Shown piece after piece: positions 25,273 to 35,196 of a stretch of 64,000 bases of DNA (positions within the stretch are counted from its first letter, which is position 1; every line of letters starts with the position of its first letter). The position numbers and the translations under genes were made by a program. The stretch is from VAZQ01 sp036557705 (GTDB lineage Bacteria > Pseudomonadota > Alphaproteobacteria > Rhizobiales > Xanthobacteraceae), in the NCBI GenBank assembly GCA_036557705.1, contig DATBHB010000190.1, forward strand, positions 1-64,000, read 5' to 3'. The notes below the pieces were generated by a model, which worked only from the letters and a program-made list of their open reading frames with translations, did no database searches and was not told the origin of the DNA.

Positions 25273-27633
25273 ATGGCCGCGAATGCTGAAACGTCGAAAC
25301 AGGAAATCAATCGCCGCGACTTCCTCACCTCCACGGCTGCGGTTGGCGGCGCCATGGTGCTCGGATTCCACCTGCCGGCGACGAGCGCGTGGGCAGCGGA
25401 ACGCGCCGGCCAACCCTGGTATCGCGACGCCATGGTGCCCGAGATCAACGCCTGGCTCACCATCGCGCCCGACGACACCGTGACGATCCGCGTTGCCCAG
25501 ACCGAGATGGGTACCGGCGTATTTACTTCCTGCCCGATGATGGTCGCCGAAGAACTGCAATGCGACTGGAGCAAGGTGCGCCCCGAATACGCCTCGCCTC
25601 ATCGCAACGCGATCGAGAAGGCGCCCGAATGGACGCTGCATGTTCCCGGAGGCGGCAATCCGCTCGATCCCAATGGCGGCGGCGAGCCCGCGCAGGGCGG
25701 CGGCGACACCGGCGTCTATCGGCGGATGACGACCAATTCGAGCGGATCGGTGCGCGAGAGCCGCTATTACCTGCAGATGGCCGGCGCCGAAGCACGCGAG
25801 CGGCTGCTGCTCGCGGCCGCCAAATTGTGGAAAGTGCCGGTATCCGAACTGGTCGCAAAGAACAGCGTCGTCACTCACGCGCCAAGCGGGCGGCGAACGA
25901 CCTACGGCGCGCTCGCCGCGAGAGCAGCACTGATAAAGCTTCCCGATCCGTCGAAGATCCGAATCAAAGGACCGAGCGAGTTCACCCTGATCGGGACCGA
26001 GCAGAAGAATCTCGATGTCCCGCTCAAGGTCACCGGCAAAGCGGTCTACGGCATCGATGTGGAGCTGCCGGGAATGCTCTATGCCGCCGCCAAGGCCTGT
26101 CCGGTCTTCGGCGGCACGGTGAAGAGTTACAAATTCGAAGCCATCAAGAATCGTCCCGGCGTTCATTCCGCCGTTGCGTTCAGCGGCAAAGGATACGTAA
26201 GCGGCGGCGTGGCCGTGGTCGCCGACAGCTGGTGGCGGGCCAAGACCGCGCTCGACCTGATGCCGATCGAGTGGGATTTCGGCGCCAACCGCAACCGCAA
26301 CTCGCAAGAGATGCTCAAAGCCGACTTTGCATCTCTCGATCAGCCCGGAACGATCGTGCTCGAAGAAGGCGGAAGCTACGCCGCCGCCAAGGCCAAGGCC
26401 GCCAAAGTCGTCCAGGCCACCTATACGGTGCCCTACCTGGCGCACGCCCGGATGGAGCCCGGCAATGCCAGCGCGATGATCTCGCCCGACCGGGTCGATC
26501 TGTGGACCGGCGAGCAGCACCCTGACGGGGCTCTGTTGCGGGCCGCGCAGGAGGCCGGCGTGACGCCGGATAGGGTTTTCGTCCACACCACCTTCATCGG
26601 TGGCGGCTACGGTGGCGGCGGCGGCTCGGATCAGGTGCGTCAGGCGATCGCCATTGCCAAGACGCTCAATGGTAGGCCGGTGAAGCTTCTCTGGAGCCGT
26701 GAAGAGGAAATGTGCCTTGGCGAGAAATATCGCCCGATGGGCATCGGCTCCTTCGAGGCGGCTCTCGACACCGACGGCTGGCCGATCGCGATCGCGATGC
26801 GCACCACCGGCGACCGTTACGACAACAATGGAACCCCGAGCGGCACTTACAAGAATCCGGTGCCCGAGCAGGCGGTGCGCGGTCTCCACGAGCTTCCGTA
26901 CTATTTCCCGGTTCGTTATTACGACGTGCGCACGCTCAACAGCCATGTGCCGGTCGGCTTCCGCCGCGCCACCGGGAGTTCGGTCAACGTTTTCTATCTC
27001 GAGAGCTTCATCGACGAGCTGGCGCACGCTGCCGGCAAGGACTCCTACGAGTACCGGCGCGAGCTGGTCGCGCGGAATACCAGTTTCCGCGACCGCGACG
27101 ACTGGCTCAAGGCGCTCGATACGGTCGCCGAAATGTCGGGCTGGGGCACGCCGCTGCCCGAGGGCTGGGCGCGCGGGATCGGGGTCGACGACCGCCGGCG
27201 GCCGTCGCGAAAAACCGTTGCGTTATGCGCCGAAGTAGTAACGGTGTCCCTGAGCCAGCGCGGGGAGCTGCGGCTTGAACGCGTCGACTGCGTCTTCGAC
27301 GAAGGCTTCGCCTTCGTCAATCCGCTCTCGGTGCGCAAGCAGATCGAGGGCCAGATCGCCTGGGCGCTGGGTGATGCGATGTGGCAGGAAATCACGGTCA
27401 AGGACGGGCGCGTATCTCAGGAGAATTTCCATCAGTACCGCGTCGCCCGGATGGAAGACTATCCGCCGCAGATCAATATTCAGTTCCTCAAGACCAACAA
27501 CAAATGGATCTCGGGCGTAGGCGAGGAAGCCATTCCGCAGATCGCGCCTGCCATTGCGCAGGCGGTCTTCAAGATCACGGGCAAACGAATTCGCTCGCTC
27601 CCGCTCGGCAATCACGACCTCAGCTGGGCGTAG
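25273..27633 (+). CDS. Molybdopterin-binding large subunit (IorB type), tandem copy 2
   Basis: A 786-residue paralogue of the preceding gene, collinear over its whole length. It has the Tat-type start NRRDFLTSTAAVGGAMVLGF, GGGYGGGGGSDQVRQA and GVGEEAIPQIAPA. Differences concentrate in the loop near residues 120-150 and in substrate-channel-like segments, so the copies may have different substrates while sharing the one small subunit. No XdhC/CoxI maturation gene is adjacent. A GGGAGGAA ribosome site lies 16 bases downstream of the first copy. Confidence 0.87.
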   Translation: MAANAETSKQEINRRDFLTSTAAVGGAMVLGFHLPATSAWAAERAGQPWYRDAMVPEINAWLTIAPDDTVTIRVAQTEMGTGVFTSCPMMVAEELQCDWSKVRPEYASPHRNAIEKAPEWTLHVPGGGNPLDPNGGGEPAQGGGDTGVYRRMTTNSSGSVRESRYYLQMAGAEARERLLLAAAKLWKVPVSELVAKNSVVTHAPSGRRTTYGALAARAALIKLPDPSKIRIKGPSEFTLIGTEQKNLDVPLKVTGKAVYGIDVELPGMLYAAAKACPVFGGTVKSYKFEAIKNRPGVHSAVAFSGKGYVSGGVAVVADSWWRAKTALDLMPIEWDFGANRNRNSQEMLKADFASLDQPGTIVLEEGGSYAAAKAKAAKVVQATYTVPYLAHARMEPGNASAMISPDRVDLWTGEQHPDGALLRAAQEAGVTPDRVFVHTTFIGGGYGGGGGSDQVRQAIAIAKTLNGRPVKLLWSREEEMCLGEKYRPMGIGSFEAALDTDGWPIAIAMRTTGDRYDNNGTPSGTYKNPVPEQAVRGLHELPYYFPVRYYDVRTLNSHVPVGFRRATGSSVNVFYLESFIDELAHAAGKDSYEYRRELVARNTSFRDRDDWLKALDTVAEMSGWGTPLPEGWARGIGVDDRRRPSRKTVALCAEVVTVSLSQRGELRLERVDCVFDEGFAFVNPLSVRKQIEGQIAWALGDAMWQEITVKDGRVSQENFHQYRVARMEDYPPQINIQFLKTNNKWISGVGEEAIPQIAPAIAQAVFKITGKRIRSLPLGNHDLSWA

Positions 27634-27818
27634 CTCTCGTCACCCAAATCGGGCGCGAATCGTTGCGGTGGGCCTGTCAAATAACGGGCGAGGCCCGGAC
27701 GCAACGGCAACCGCCTTGTCGGCAACCGAACTTAGCCGCCAAGGCTTTCCAAGGCTCCCGCATTGCGGACGATAGAGCATGAATGTTACGATGCACTCTT
27801 CGTAAAGGGAGGAAATCA

Positions 27819-28553
27819 ATGACACGAACGATCGTTCTTTCTGCAGTTGCCGCCGCTCTCCTGGGATCGGCGGCCACCTCGGCGCAGGCGCAGCAGCAGC
27901 CGCCGCAAATAAACCCCGATCTCGCGAGCTTCTTCGTGGCCGACAACCCGAACGGCACCGCCAATCTCGGCGGGCTTCAAGGCGCCGACCAGATGTGCCA
28001 GAGCCAAGCGCAGTCGTTGGGCGGGCGAGCCGCCATGCGCACATGGCACGCCTATCTCAGCGCGGAACAGCGCGGTACCACGCCCGCTGTCAATGCTCGG
28101 ACTCGGATCGGCTCGGGCCCGTGGTACAACGTCAGAGGCCAGATGATCGCAAGCAGCGTCGGCAATCTGCACGGCGACCAGCAGCGCGATCGCAATAGCA
28201 TTCAGCGCTCCACCGCTCTCGATGTGAAAGGTAACGAGATTCCGGGGGTCGGGTCGCCGCCCGGGATGAACCGGCACGACATGTTAACCGGCTCCGATTC
28301 CGACGGCCGCGCGTTCACCGACGGGTATGATCACACTTGCAACAACTGGACCTCCGACCAGATGACCCTGCCGCAGCAGAACCCGAATATTCCCGCCGAT
28401 CGCGCGCGCGCCATGCTCGGCCACAGCGACCGCTCGGGCGGCCAGAATACATCGTGGAATTCAGCCCATTTGAGCCAGGGGTGCACCAAGCAGGCACTCA
28501 TCAACACCGGCGGCGGCGGCCACTTCTACTGCTTTGCTACCAATAATCCGTGA
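27819..28553 (+). CDS. Exported endostatin/C-type-lectin-like protein
   Basis: A 244-residue secreted protein with a signal peptide (MTRTIVLSAVAAALLGSAATSA). The core resembles the collagen XV/XVIII endostatin fold seen in proteins annotated as lectins in rhizobia: GGLQGADQMCQSQAQSLGG, RTWHAYLSA, GSDSDGRAF, NNWTSDQM, GHSDRSG and GGGGHFYCFA, with cysteines suited to disulfides. Ligand unknown. The start at 27819 has GGGAGGAAA upstream. It ends at a large palindromic repeat. Confidence 0.7.
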   Translation: MTRTIVLSAVAAALLGSAATSAQAQQQPPQINPDLASFFVADNPNGTANLGGLQGADQMCQSQAQSLGGRAAMRTWHAYLSAEQRGTTPAVNARTRIGSGPWYNVRGQMIASSVGNLHGDQQRDRNSIQRSTALDVKGNEIPGVGSPPGMNRHDMLTGSDSDGRAFTDGYDHTCNNWTSDQMTLPQQNPNIPADRARAMLGHSDRSGGQNTSWNSAHLSQGCTKQALINTGGGGHFYCFATNNP

Positions 28554-28560
28554 GCTTTCG

Positions 28561-28763
28561 CCGTCACCCTGAGGTGCTCGCCCGGCATCTTTGCCGGGCG
28601 AGCCATCGCAAGTCGGCCCTGGCCGACTTGCGCGGTGTGAGTCCGATCTCGGGTAAACCCGAGATCGGTGGGCGACGGCCCGGCAGCGCGCGAACTCGGC
28701 AGCCGCCATCCTTCGAGGCTAGCATGCAGCCAAAAGGCTGCATGCTCGCGCCTCAGGATGACG
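28561..28763. repeat. Composite CGTCATCCTGAGG palindromic repeat (copy 2)
   Basis: Left arm CCGTCACCCTGAGGTGCTCG, right arm CTCGCGCCTCAGGATGACG, with internal hairpins (GCCCGGCATCTTTGCCGGGC; CAAGTCGGCC..GGCCGACTTG; CATGCAGCC-AAAA-GGCTGCATG). Same family as 3962-4117. It lies between the convergent lectin and peptidase genes. Confidence 0.8.
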
Positions 28764-28786
28764 CGCCATTTGCCAGGCTTTTTCCA

Positions 28787-30241
28787 TTATTCGGAGCCGG
28801 TAACCCGCGGCAGCGCTTCGGGCATGTCCGCAAGCGCAAAGCCTAGCACCACCATTACGGCGGCATTTTCTGCGAGCTCCTGGGGGTCGATCTTGTCCAG
28901 GGTGTCGGCAGCGGTGTGGTGGTAGTTGAAATAGGTTCTCTCGTCCTGCATCAGGCCGAATGCAGGAACCCCACGCCTGCCCATCGGACTGACATCTGCA
29001 GGCGCATGTCCGCTCTCCTCGACAAGCGTTGCCCCGATCGGGGACAGCACTTTCGCGATTTGCCTTAGAGGGGCCCTGGCAGACGCACTGAACATTCCGG
29101 CAAATCCGAGCGGATGTCCGGCGCCCAGATCGCTTTCGATCGCCGCGATGTGATTCGACAGCGAGCTTTCATATTCGGCCATATACCTTTTGTTGCCGGA
29201 GCCGCCGTTCTCCTCATTCATCCATGCGACCACGCGCAGCGTGCGTCGTGGGGTCAGCCCAAGCCGTTTGCACAACTCGGCCGCCGCCATCGCGACCGCC
29301 ACTCCGGCGGCGTCATCCGTAGCGCCGGTGGCGAGATCCCAGGAATCGAGATGGCCGGAAACGATGACGATTTGCTCCGGATGTTCGCTGCCCTTGAGAT
29401 CGGCGATGACGTTATGGCTCACGACATCGGGCAGGGTCTGTGGCGTCAGCACCAGATGCATGACGACGCGCCCCTGCTGAGTGAGATGCGCGAGAAGATC
29501 GGCATCCTCCGCCGCGACCGCCGCTGCAGGGATGCCGGCACGGCCGCTGGCGCCGGTGTGCGGCAAGCGATAATCCGCCGATCCGACTGATCGAACCAGT
29601 GCTGCCACCGCACCCAGCGTCGCTGCGGCGCGCGGTCCGCGGCCGCGGTACGCCACCGCCTGGGAATAGGCCGCGCCTGCGCGACCCGCCGCAGCCATCC
29701 GTTTGTCGAATTTCTCGTTGAAGAGCACGATCCGGCCTGCAACCTTATCGTGTCCAAGCGCCGTGAGTTCATCGAAATCGCTTACGACGACCACATCCGC
29801 CGTGAGCCCATCCGCCGGCGTCGCGGCGCTGTTGCCAAGCGCCGTCAGTACTATTTTTTGTACGGTTCCCGCAGCCTGTCCCGGATACTTGGTCAGTTCG
29901 GCCTTTTCTTCGCCACGCACCCAATGCGGGACTGTAACGTCTTCGAGCTTCACCTCCAGTCCAAGTCGGCGCAGCTCATTGGCCACATAGTTCACCGCAG
30001 CCTCTGCCTGTAAGGATCCTGCGAGCCGCGGTCCGATGTTCTCGCTCAAATGCGCAACCTGCTGCCAAGCGTAATCGCTGGCGAGCGCGGCATCGCGCAA
30101 TCGCGCTAGATTAGCCAGAAGCTCGGCTGGCAGCGTCCCCGTTTGCTGAGCCGGTGATTGGACCACGACACCGAATGCTAGCGACAAGCCGGTACCTGCC
30201 GCAAGCAAAGAAGCTTTGAAAAGGCATTCTGTCAAACGCAT
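28787..30241 (-). CDS. Exported M28-family zinc aminopeptidase/carboxypeptidase
   Basis: A 484-residue peptidase with a signal sequence and a PA domain insert (about 140-260). The M28 dizinc site is complete: SGHLDSWD (His, Asp), GATDDAAGVA (bridging Asp), MNEENGG (catalytic and ligand Glu), ESDLGAGH (Asp) and FNYHHTAADT (His). It resembles plasma glutamate carboxypeptidase and aminopeptidase Q-type enzymes that release amino acids from peptides in the periplasm. The start at 30241 is chosen because it gives a signal peptide; the longer frame runs into a repeat. Confidence 0.9.
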   Translation of the reverse strand: MRLTECLFKASLLAAGTGLSLAFGVVVQSPAQQTGTLPAELLANLARLRDAALASDYAWQQVAHLSENIGPRLAGSLQAEAAVNYVANELRRLGLEVKLEDVTVPHWVRGEEKAELTKYPGQAAGTVQKIVLTALGNSAATPADGLTADVVVVSDFDELTALGHDKVAGRIVLFNEKFDKRMAAAGRAGAAYSQAVAYRGRGPRAAATLGAVAALVRSVGSADYRLPHTGASGRAGIPAAAVAAEDADLLAHLTQQGRVVMHLVLTPQTLPDVVSHNVIADLKGSEHPEQIVIVSGHLDSWDLATGATDDAAGVAVAMAAAELCKRLGLTPRRTLRVVAWMNEENGGSGNKRYMAEYESSLSNHIAAIESDLGAGHPLGFAGMFSASARAPLRQIAKVLSPIGATLVEESGHAPADVSPMGRRGVPAFGLMQDERTYFNYHHTAADTLDKIDPQELAENAAVMVVLGFALADMPEALPRVTGSE

Positions 30242-30263
30242 CGGAGCTTTCTCACAACTGCTT

Positions 30264-30426
30264 CGTAGGGTGGGCAAAAGGCGCTTCGCGAAGGCCGGAG
30301 ATGGCACATGCCTGTCGCACGCCTTTGCCCACGCGGTGCAACCTCTGAAGCCGACCGCGTGGGCAAAATCGCGTCTGCACTGGCGAGTGTTGAAATGCTT
30401 GGGAACGCGATTTTGCCCACCCTACG
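30264..30426. repeat. GTAGGGTGGGCAAA palindromic repeat, long form (copy 4)
   Basis: CGTAGGGTGGGCAAAAGGCG at the left and GCGATTTTGCCCACCCTACG at the right, with the internal pair TTTGCCCACGCGGT...ACCGCGTGGGCAAA. Located between two divergent genes, so it sits in their promoter region. Confidence 0.88.
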
Positions 30427-30529
30427 AACCTCTTTCAACGCAGTAAGATCAAGCGATCCGCTGTCGGGCTTGGAACCAATGACGCCATAGATTACACGGA
30501 TTTCTACATCCGCAGCATACGGCACCTCC

Positions 30530-32044
30530 ATGGCCAATGTCTGGGCCAAGAAACCGATCGCCATCCTCGAAGCAGAGGCCGAGAACAAGAACGTCCAGGC
30601 GCTGCTCACGCACGACGGCGTGCCGCTCAAACGAACGCTCTCGGCGCTCGACCTCCTGGCGCTCGGCATCGGAGAGACGATCGGCGCCGGCATTTTCGTC
30701 CTCACCGGGCACGCGGCCGCCGCGAACGCGGGCCCGGCGATCACCGTTTCATTCGTGCTGGGCGCCGTCGTCTGCGCGTTCGCAGGTTTGTGCTACGCCG
30801 AGATGGCCTCGACCGTTCCGATCGCCGGCAGCGCCTATACGTATGCCTATGCGACGATCGGTGAGTTCATCGCCTGGATCATCGGCTGGGACCTGATCCT
30901 CGAATACGCGCTCGGCGCCACCACGGTCGCGATCGGCTGGTCGGGTTACGTCGTGAGCTTCCTCAACGATTTCGGGATCGCGGTGCCGGCCCAATATGCC
31001 GCTGCCCCTTTCGCCTACGATCCGGCGGCAGCCGCCTGGCAGGCGACCGGCGCGCTCATCAACCTGCCGGCAATGCTGGTGACTGCCGCGAGTTCCGTGC
31101 TCCTCGTCATCGGCGTCCATGAAACGGCCCGCGTCAACAACTTAATTGTGCTCGTCAAGGTCGCGATCGTCGTCATCTTCATTGCAGCCGGCGCATGGTT
31201 CGTCACTCCGCATAACTGGGCGACGCCGACCAATTCCGAAGGCTCGTTCATCCCGCCCAACATTTCGCCCGGTCAATACGGCTGGAGCGGAGTTGTGCGC
31301 GGCGCCGCAGTCGTTTTCTTCGCTTATATCGGCTTCGATGCAGTTTCCACCGCGGCCCAGGAGGCAAAACATCCAAAGCGCGACATGCCAATCGGCATTC
31401 TCGGCTCGCTCGCCGTCTGCACGGCCCTCTATGTGGCAGTCGGCTTCGTTCTCACCGGGATCGTGCCCTACGATCGGCTCGACGCGCCCGACCCGATCGC
31501 AGTCGGGATCGATGCAATCGGGATGAGTTGGCTTGCACCAATCGTCAAGCTGGGCGCCATCCTCGGCTTGACCTCGGTCGTTCTCGTGAGCTTGCTCGGC
31601 CAACCGCGAATCTTCTACTCGATGGCGCGCGACGGCCTGCTGCCGCCGTTCGCCGCCAAAGTTCACGCGCGGTTTCGAACGCCCTATGCAACTACGATCA
31701 TCAGCGGCACCGTCTGCACGGCCGCCGCCGGATTGTTGCCGATCGGTCTTGTCGGCGAGCTTGTCAGCATCGGCACGCTCTTCGCTTTCGCCATTGTATG
31801 CCTCGGCGTGCTGGTGCTGCGCATCAGGGAGCCCGGCCTCGCCCGGCCATTCCGGACGCCTCTGGTTTATTTCGTCGCCCCCGCCGGCGCCGCTTCGGCG
31901 GGCTATCTCATGCAAAGTCTTCCGGCCGACACCTGGATTCGCTTTGGCGTCTGGCTTGCAATCGGCATTGCCATCTACGCGTTCTACGGCATCAGGCACA
32001 GCCACGTGGCAAGGTTGAGCGCGATGCCGTCGGCGCGGGTTTAA
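30530..32044 (+). CDS. APC-family amino acid permease (cationic amino acid transporter type)
   Basis: A 504-residue inner-membrane protein with about 12-14 hydrophobic helices. The unwound TM1 motif GIGETIGAGIFVLTG and the loop FDAVSTAAQEAKHPKRDMP are signatures of the CAT/YfnA branch of the amino acid-polyamine-organocation family. It imports amino acids by proton or exchange coupling; the exact substrate is unknown. The region before the start contains GGAAC (30467) without a proper -10, so no EcfG promoter is called. Convergent with the RND genes, 18 bases apart. Confidence 0.9.
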   Translation: MANVWAKKPIAILEAEAENKNVQALLTHDGVPLKRTLSALDLLALGIGETIGAGIFVLTGHAAAANAGPAITVSFVLGAVVCAFAGLCYAEMASTVPIAGSAYTYAYATIGEFIAWIIGWDLILEYALGATTVAIGWSGYVVSFLNDFGIAVPAQYAAAPFAYDPAAAAWQATGALINLPAMLVTAASSVLLVIGVHETARVNNLIVLVKVAIVVIFIAAGAWFVTPHNWATPTNSEGSFIPPNISPGQYGWSGVVRGAAVVFFAYIGFDAVSTAAQEAKHPKRDMPIGILGSLAVCTALYVAVGFVLTGIVPYDRLDAPDPIAVGIDAIGMSWLAPIVKLGAILGLTSVVLVSLLGQPRIFYSMARDGLLPPFAAKVHARFRTPYATTIISGTVCTAAAGLLPIGLVGELVSIGTLFAFAIVCLGVLVLRIREPGLARPFRTPLVYFVAPAGAASAGYLMQSLPADTWIRFGVWLAIGIAIYAFYGIRHSHVARLSAMPSARV

Positions 32045-32062
32045 AGGGCGCCCTCGGCGAGC

Positions 32063-35000
32063 TTACTCCGCGGGCGCGGGCGACGGCTGATCGAGAGCGC
32101 GCCGGCCTCCGAGCGCCTTGAGGCCGCCCTGCCGGATGCGTTCGAGCGACAGGTAAATCACCGGAGTAATGTACAGGGTGAGGAGCTGTGAGGTAAGAAG
32201 CCCACCGACTACCGCAATGCCGAGCGGCTGACGCAATTCGGCGCCGGCGCCGAGCCCGAGTGCGATCGGCAACGTGCCCATGATTGCCGCCATTGTGGTC
32301 ATCATGATCGGGCGGAAGCGCAAGAGGCAGGCCTGGTGAATGGCCCGTTCGGGCGCCTCGCCTCCGCGCTGCGCCTCAATGGCGAAATCGATCATCATGA
32401 TCGCGTTCTTCTTGACGATGCCGACCAGCATGATGACGCCGATGATGGCGATCACACTGAGTTCCATCTTGAACAGCATGAGGGTTAGCAGCGCGCCGAC
32501 GCCGGCGGCCGGAAGGCCGGACAGAATCGTGACCGGATGGATGAAGCTCTCGTATAGAATGCCAAGAACGATGTAGATAACCACCACAGTAGCGAGAATC
32601 AGCCATCCCTGGCCGCGCAATGCCTGCTGGAATACCTGCGCGGTCCCGGCAAAGCCGGCGGTGATTGTGGCCGGGAATACCAGCCGCCGCTGCATGTCCT
32701 CGATCCGGGCGATGGCGTCGCCCAGCGCCACGCCGGGGGCAGTATTGAAAGAGAACGTCACCGCCGGAAGCTGGCCCTGGTGATTCACCGTCAGTGGGCC
32801 GGCGCCGCGGATCAAGGTTGCGACGGTGCTCAGCGGTACAAGCTGGCCGGCGGCTGATCGAACGAACACCTTCTCGAGGTCGTTTTCATTTTGCTGGTAC
32901 GCAGGGTCGAGCTCCAAAATAATCTGATAGTCGTTGCTTGCCGTGTAGAGCGTCGCCACCTGCCGCGATCCGAAGGAATCATAGAGCGTGGTGCGGATCT
33001 GGTCAGCGGTGAGTCCGAGCGCTGCGGCTTTCTGGCGATCGACGTTGAGAATCGCCTGCGGGTTCTTGATCTGCAAATCGGACGTAATGTCCTGAAGGCC
33101 AGGCAGCTTCCGGATTTCGGCGTCCACAATGGGTGCAAAGCGATAGAGTTCGCCGAGATTGCCGGCCTGCAGCGTGTATTGGTATTGGCTCTTGCTGGGC
33201 CGGGCGCCGATCTGAATGTTCTGCTGCGGATTGAGGAATGCGTTTATTCCCGTCACCGGAGCGAGCTGACGCCGCAGCTGTTGAATCACCTCGGTAATCG
33301 GCGGCCGCTGGTTGCGCGGCTTGAGTTGGACGTAGAGATCGCCGCTGTTCATTCCCATGCGGCTGCCGCCTGGCCCAACCTCCATGTTGTACCCGTCGAC
33401 ATAAGGATTGGCTCGAATAATCTCGTCGACCTTCAATTGCTTCTGTACCATCGCGGCATAGGAAATGTCCTCGGCGGCTTCGGTGCCGCCGATGATATAG
33501 CCGTTGTCCTCGACCGGGAAGAAGCCTTTCGGAACGGTGTAAAACAGATATCCGGTGAGCGCGATCGTGATCAGCGTCACGACGTTAATGACGCGCGGAT
33601 GGCGAAGCAGGAGCGCAAGCGACCACGCGTAGGCACGGAGCATGCCGTTGAACCCGTATTCCAGGACCCGAACGAAAATGCCGGTCTCGGATGCGTGGGC
33701 GGGGGGATGCAGGAAGCGGCTGCACAGCATCGGGGTCAGCGTCAGCGACACGAAGCCGGATACCAGGATGGCGATGCCGATCACGATCGCAAATTCATGA
33801 AACACCCGTCCGACCACACCGCCCATGAAGAAAACCGGAATGAACACGGCGACCAGGGACAAGGTCATCGACATGATCGTGAAGGTGATCTCGCGCGAGC
33901 CTTTGAGCGCCGCTTGCATCGGGGTGAGCCCCGACTCGGTGTGGCGAACGATGTTTTCGAGCATCACGACGGCGTCATCGACCACGAAGCCGACCGCCAG
34001 CGTCAGCGCCATCAGCGACACGTTATTGAGCGAATAGCCTCCGAGATACATCGCCGCGAAAGTGCCGACGATCGATACCGGCAAGGCCAGCGCAGGAATG
34101 ATCGTGGCGGAAAATCGGCGCACGAAAAGGAAAATGACGAGCACGACCAGAATGACGGTCAGAACCAGCGTGTGCTGGATGTCGGTTACCGCAGCCTGGA
34201 TCGGAGCGGCACGGTCGGCGAGCACATCAATCATGACCGCACCGGGAAGCTCGGCGCGAAACGTCGGAAGCAGCGCCGTGACCTGATTGACGACTTCAAC
34301 CGTATTGGCGTCCGCCTGCCGGAACACGGCCACCGTGATCGAGCGCCTGCCGTTGTACCAATTGCCTGCCTTATTCGTATCCACGCTGTCGATCACCTTC
34401 GCAACATCGGAAAGTCGCACTGGGGCGCCATTGCGATAGGCGATGATCAACGGCGCATAACCGGCAGCTTGCGTCGGTTGGGTGTTGGCATCGAGGGTAG
34501 CAGCCTTCTGCGGTCCATTGAGTGCGCCGACCGGAGTGGTCGAGGCGGCCGCCGCTATTGCCTTCTGAACCTCATCGAGTCCGATGCCGCGCGCCGCCAG
34601 GAGATCGGGATCGACCTGGACGCGGATGGCGTATTTCTGCGGACCGAAAATATTCACTTGCGCAACGCCGGGCAGCGTCGAAAGCCGCTGGCCGATGTTG
34701 ATCTCGGCATATTCGTTCAGCGTCGAGAGCGGCAGGCTGTCGGAGCGCAGCACAAGCTGGAGAACCGCCGCAGCTCCCGGATTGACCTTGCGGTAGGACG
34801 GCGGCGTGGTCATTTCCGCGGGCAGCTTGCGCGCGGCGTTCGCGATCGCGGCCTGAACGTCCTGGGCTGCGGCGTCGATGTTGCGATTGAGGTTGAATTG
34901 GATGGTGATGCGGCCGATCCCGAGTCCACTCACCGAAGTGATCGAATCGACGCCTGCTATGGCGGCAAATTCGCGCTCGAGCGGGGTCGCTACCGCAGAC

Positions 35001-35179
35001 GCCATGGTTGAAGGACTGGCGCCCGGCAGCGTCGTCTGCACTGAAATGGTGGGGAAATCGACCTGCGGCAGCGCCGCGACCGGCAGGAAGAAATAACCGA
35101 CGCCGCCGACGAGTGCGATCGCGAGCGTCAGCAGCGTCGTCATTACCGGTCGTTCGATGCAGAGGGTCGGGAGGGTCAT
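32063..35179 (-). CDS. RND multidrug efflux permease (MdtB/MuxB-like)
   Basis: A 1038-residue inner-membrane pump of the HAE-1 RND family with two repeats of one helix, a large periplasmic loop and five helices. The proton-relay pair is in AVGFVVDDAVVMLENI (TM4) and the lysine in IMLVGIVKKNAIMMIDFA (TM10). The start MTLPTLCIERPVMTTLLTLA is typical; the upstream frame overlaps the adaptor gene and is rejected. MdtB/MuxB-like rather than AcrB-like by the IERPVMTTLL start and loop pattern. No outer-membrane factor is encoded in the window. Confidence 0.92.
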   Translation of the reverse strand: MTLPTLCIERPVMTTLLTLAIALVGGVGYFFLPVAALPQVDFPTISVQTTLPGASPSTMASAVATPLEREFAAIAGVDSITSVSGLGIGRITIQFNLNRNIDAAAQDVQAAIANAARKLPAEMTTPPSYRKVNPGAAAVLQLVLRSDSLPLSTLNEYAEINIGQRLSTLPGVAQVNIFGPQKYAIRVQVDPDLLAARGIGLDEVQKAIAAAASTTPVGALNGPQKAATLDANTQPTQAAGYAPLIIAYRNGAPVRLSDVAKVIDSVDTNKAGNWYNGRRSITVAVFRQADANTVEVVNQVTALLPTFRAELPGAVMIDVLADRAAPIQAAVTDIQHTLVLTVILVVLVIFLFVRRFSATIIPALALPVSIVGTFAAMYLGGYSLNNVSLMALTLAVGFVVDDAVVMLENIVRHTESGLTPMQAALKGSREITFTIMSMTLSLVAVFIPVFFMGGVVGRVFHEFAIVIGIAILVSGFVSLTLTPMLCSRFLHPPAHASETGIFVRVLEYGFNGMLRAYAWSLALLLRHPRVINVVTLITIALTGYLFYTVPKGFFPVEDNGYIIGGTEAAEDISYAAMVQKQLKVDEIIRANPYVDGYNMEVGPGGSRMGMNSGDLYVQLKPRNQRPPITEVIQQLRRQLAPVTGINAFLNPQQNIQIGARPSKSQYQYTLQAGNLGELYRFAPIVDAEIRKLPGLQDITSDLQIKNPQAILNVDRQKAAALGLTADQIRTTLYDSFGSRQVATLYTASNDYQIILELDPAYQQNENDLEKVFVRSAAGQLVPLSTVATLIRGAGPLTVNHQGQLPAVTFSFNTAPGVALGDAIARIEDMQRRLVFPATITAGFAGTAQVFQQALRGQGWLILATVVVIYIVLGILYESFIHPVTILSGLPAAGVGALLTLMLFKMELSVIAIIGVIMLVGIVKKNAIMMIDFAIEAQRGGEAPERAIHQACLLRFRPIMMTTMAAIMGTLPIALGLGAGAELRQPLGIAVVGGLLTSQLLTLYITPVIYLSLERIRQGGLKALGGRRALDQPSPAPAE

Positions 35180-35196
35180 GACGCCCGCTTGTGTTG

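Noticed and set aside
30467..30492. GGAAC at 30467 upstream of the APC permease as an EcfG promoter
   Set aside because: The -10 position reads TACA, with no GTT at the right spacing.
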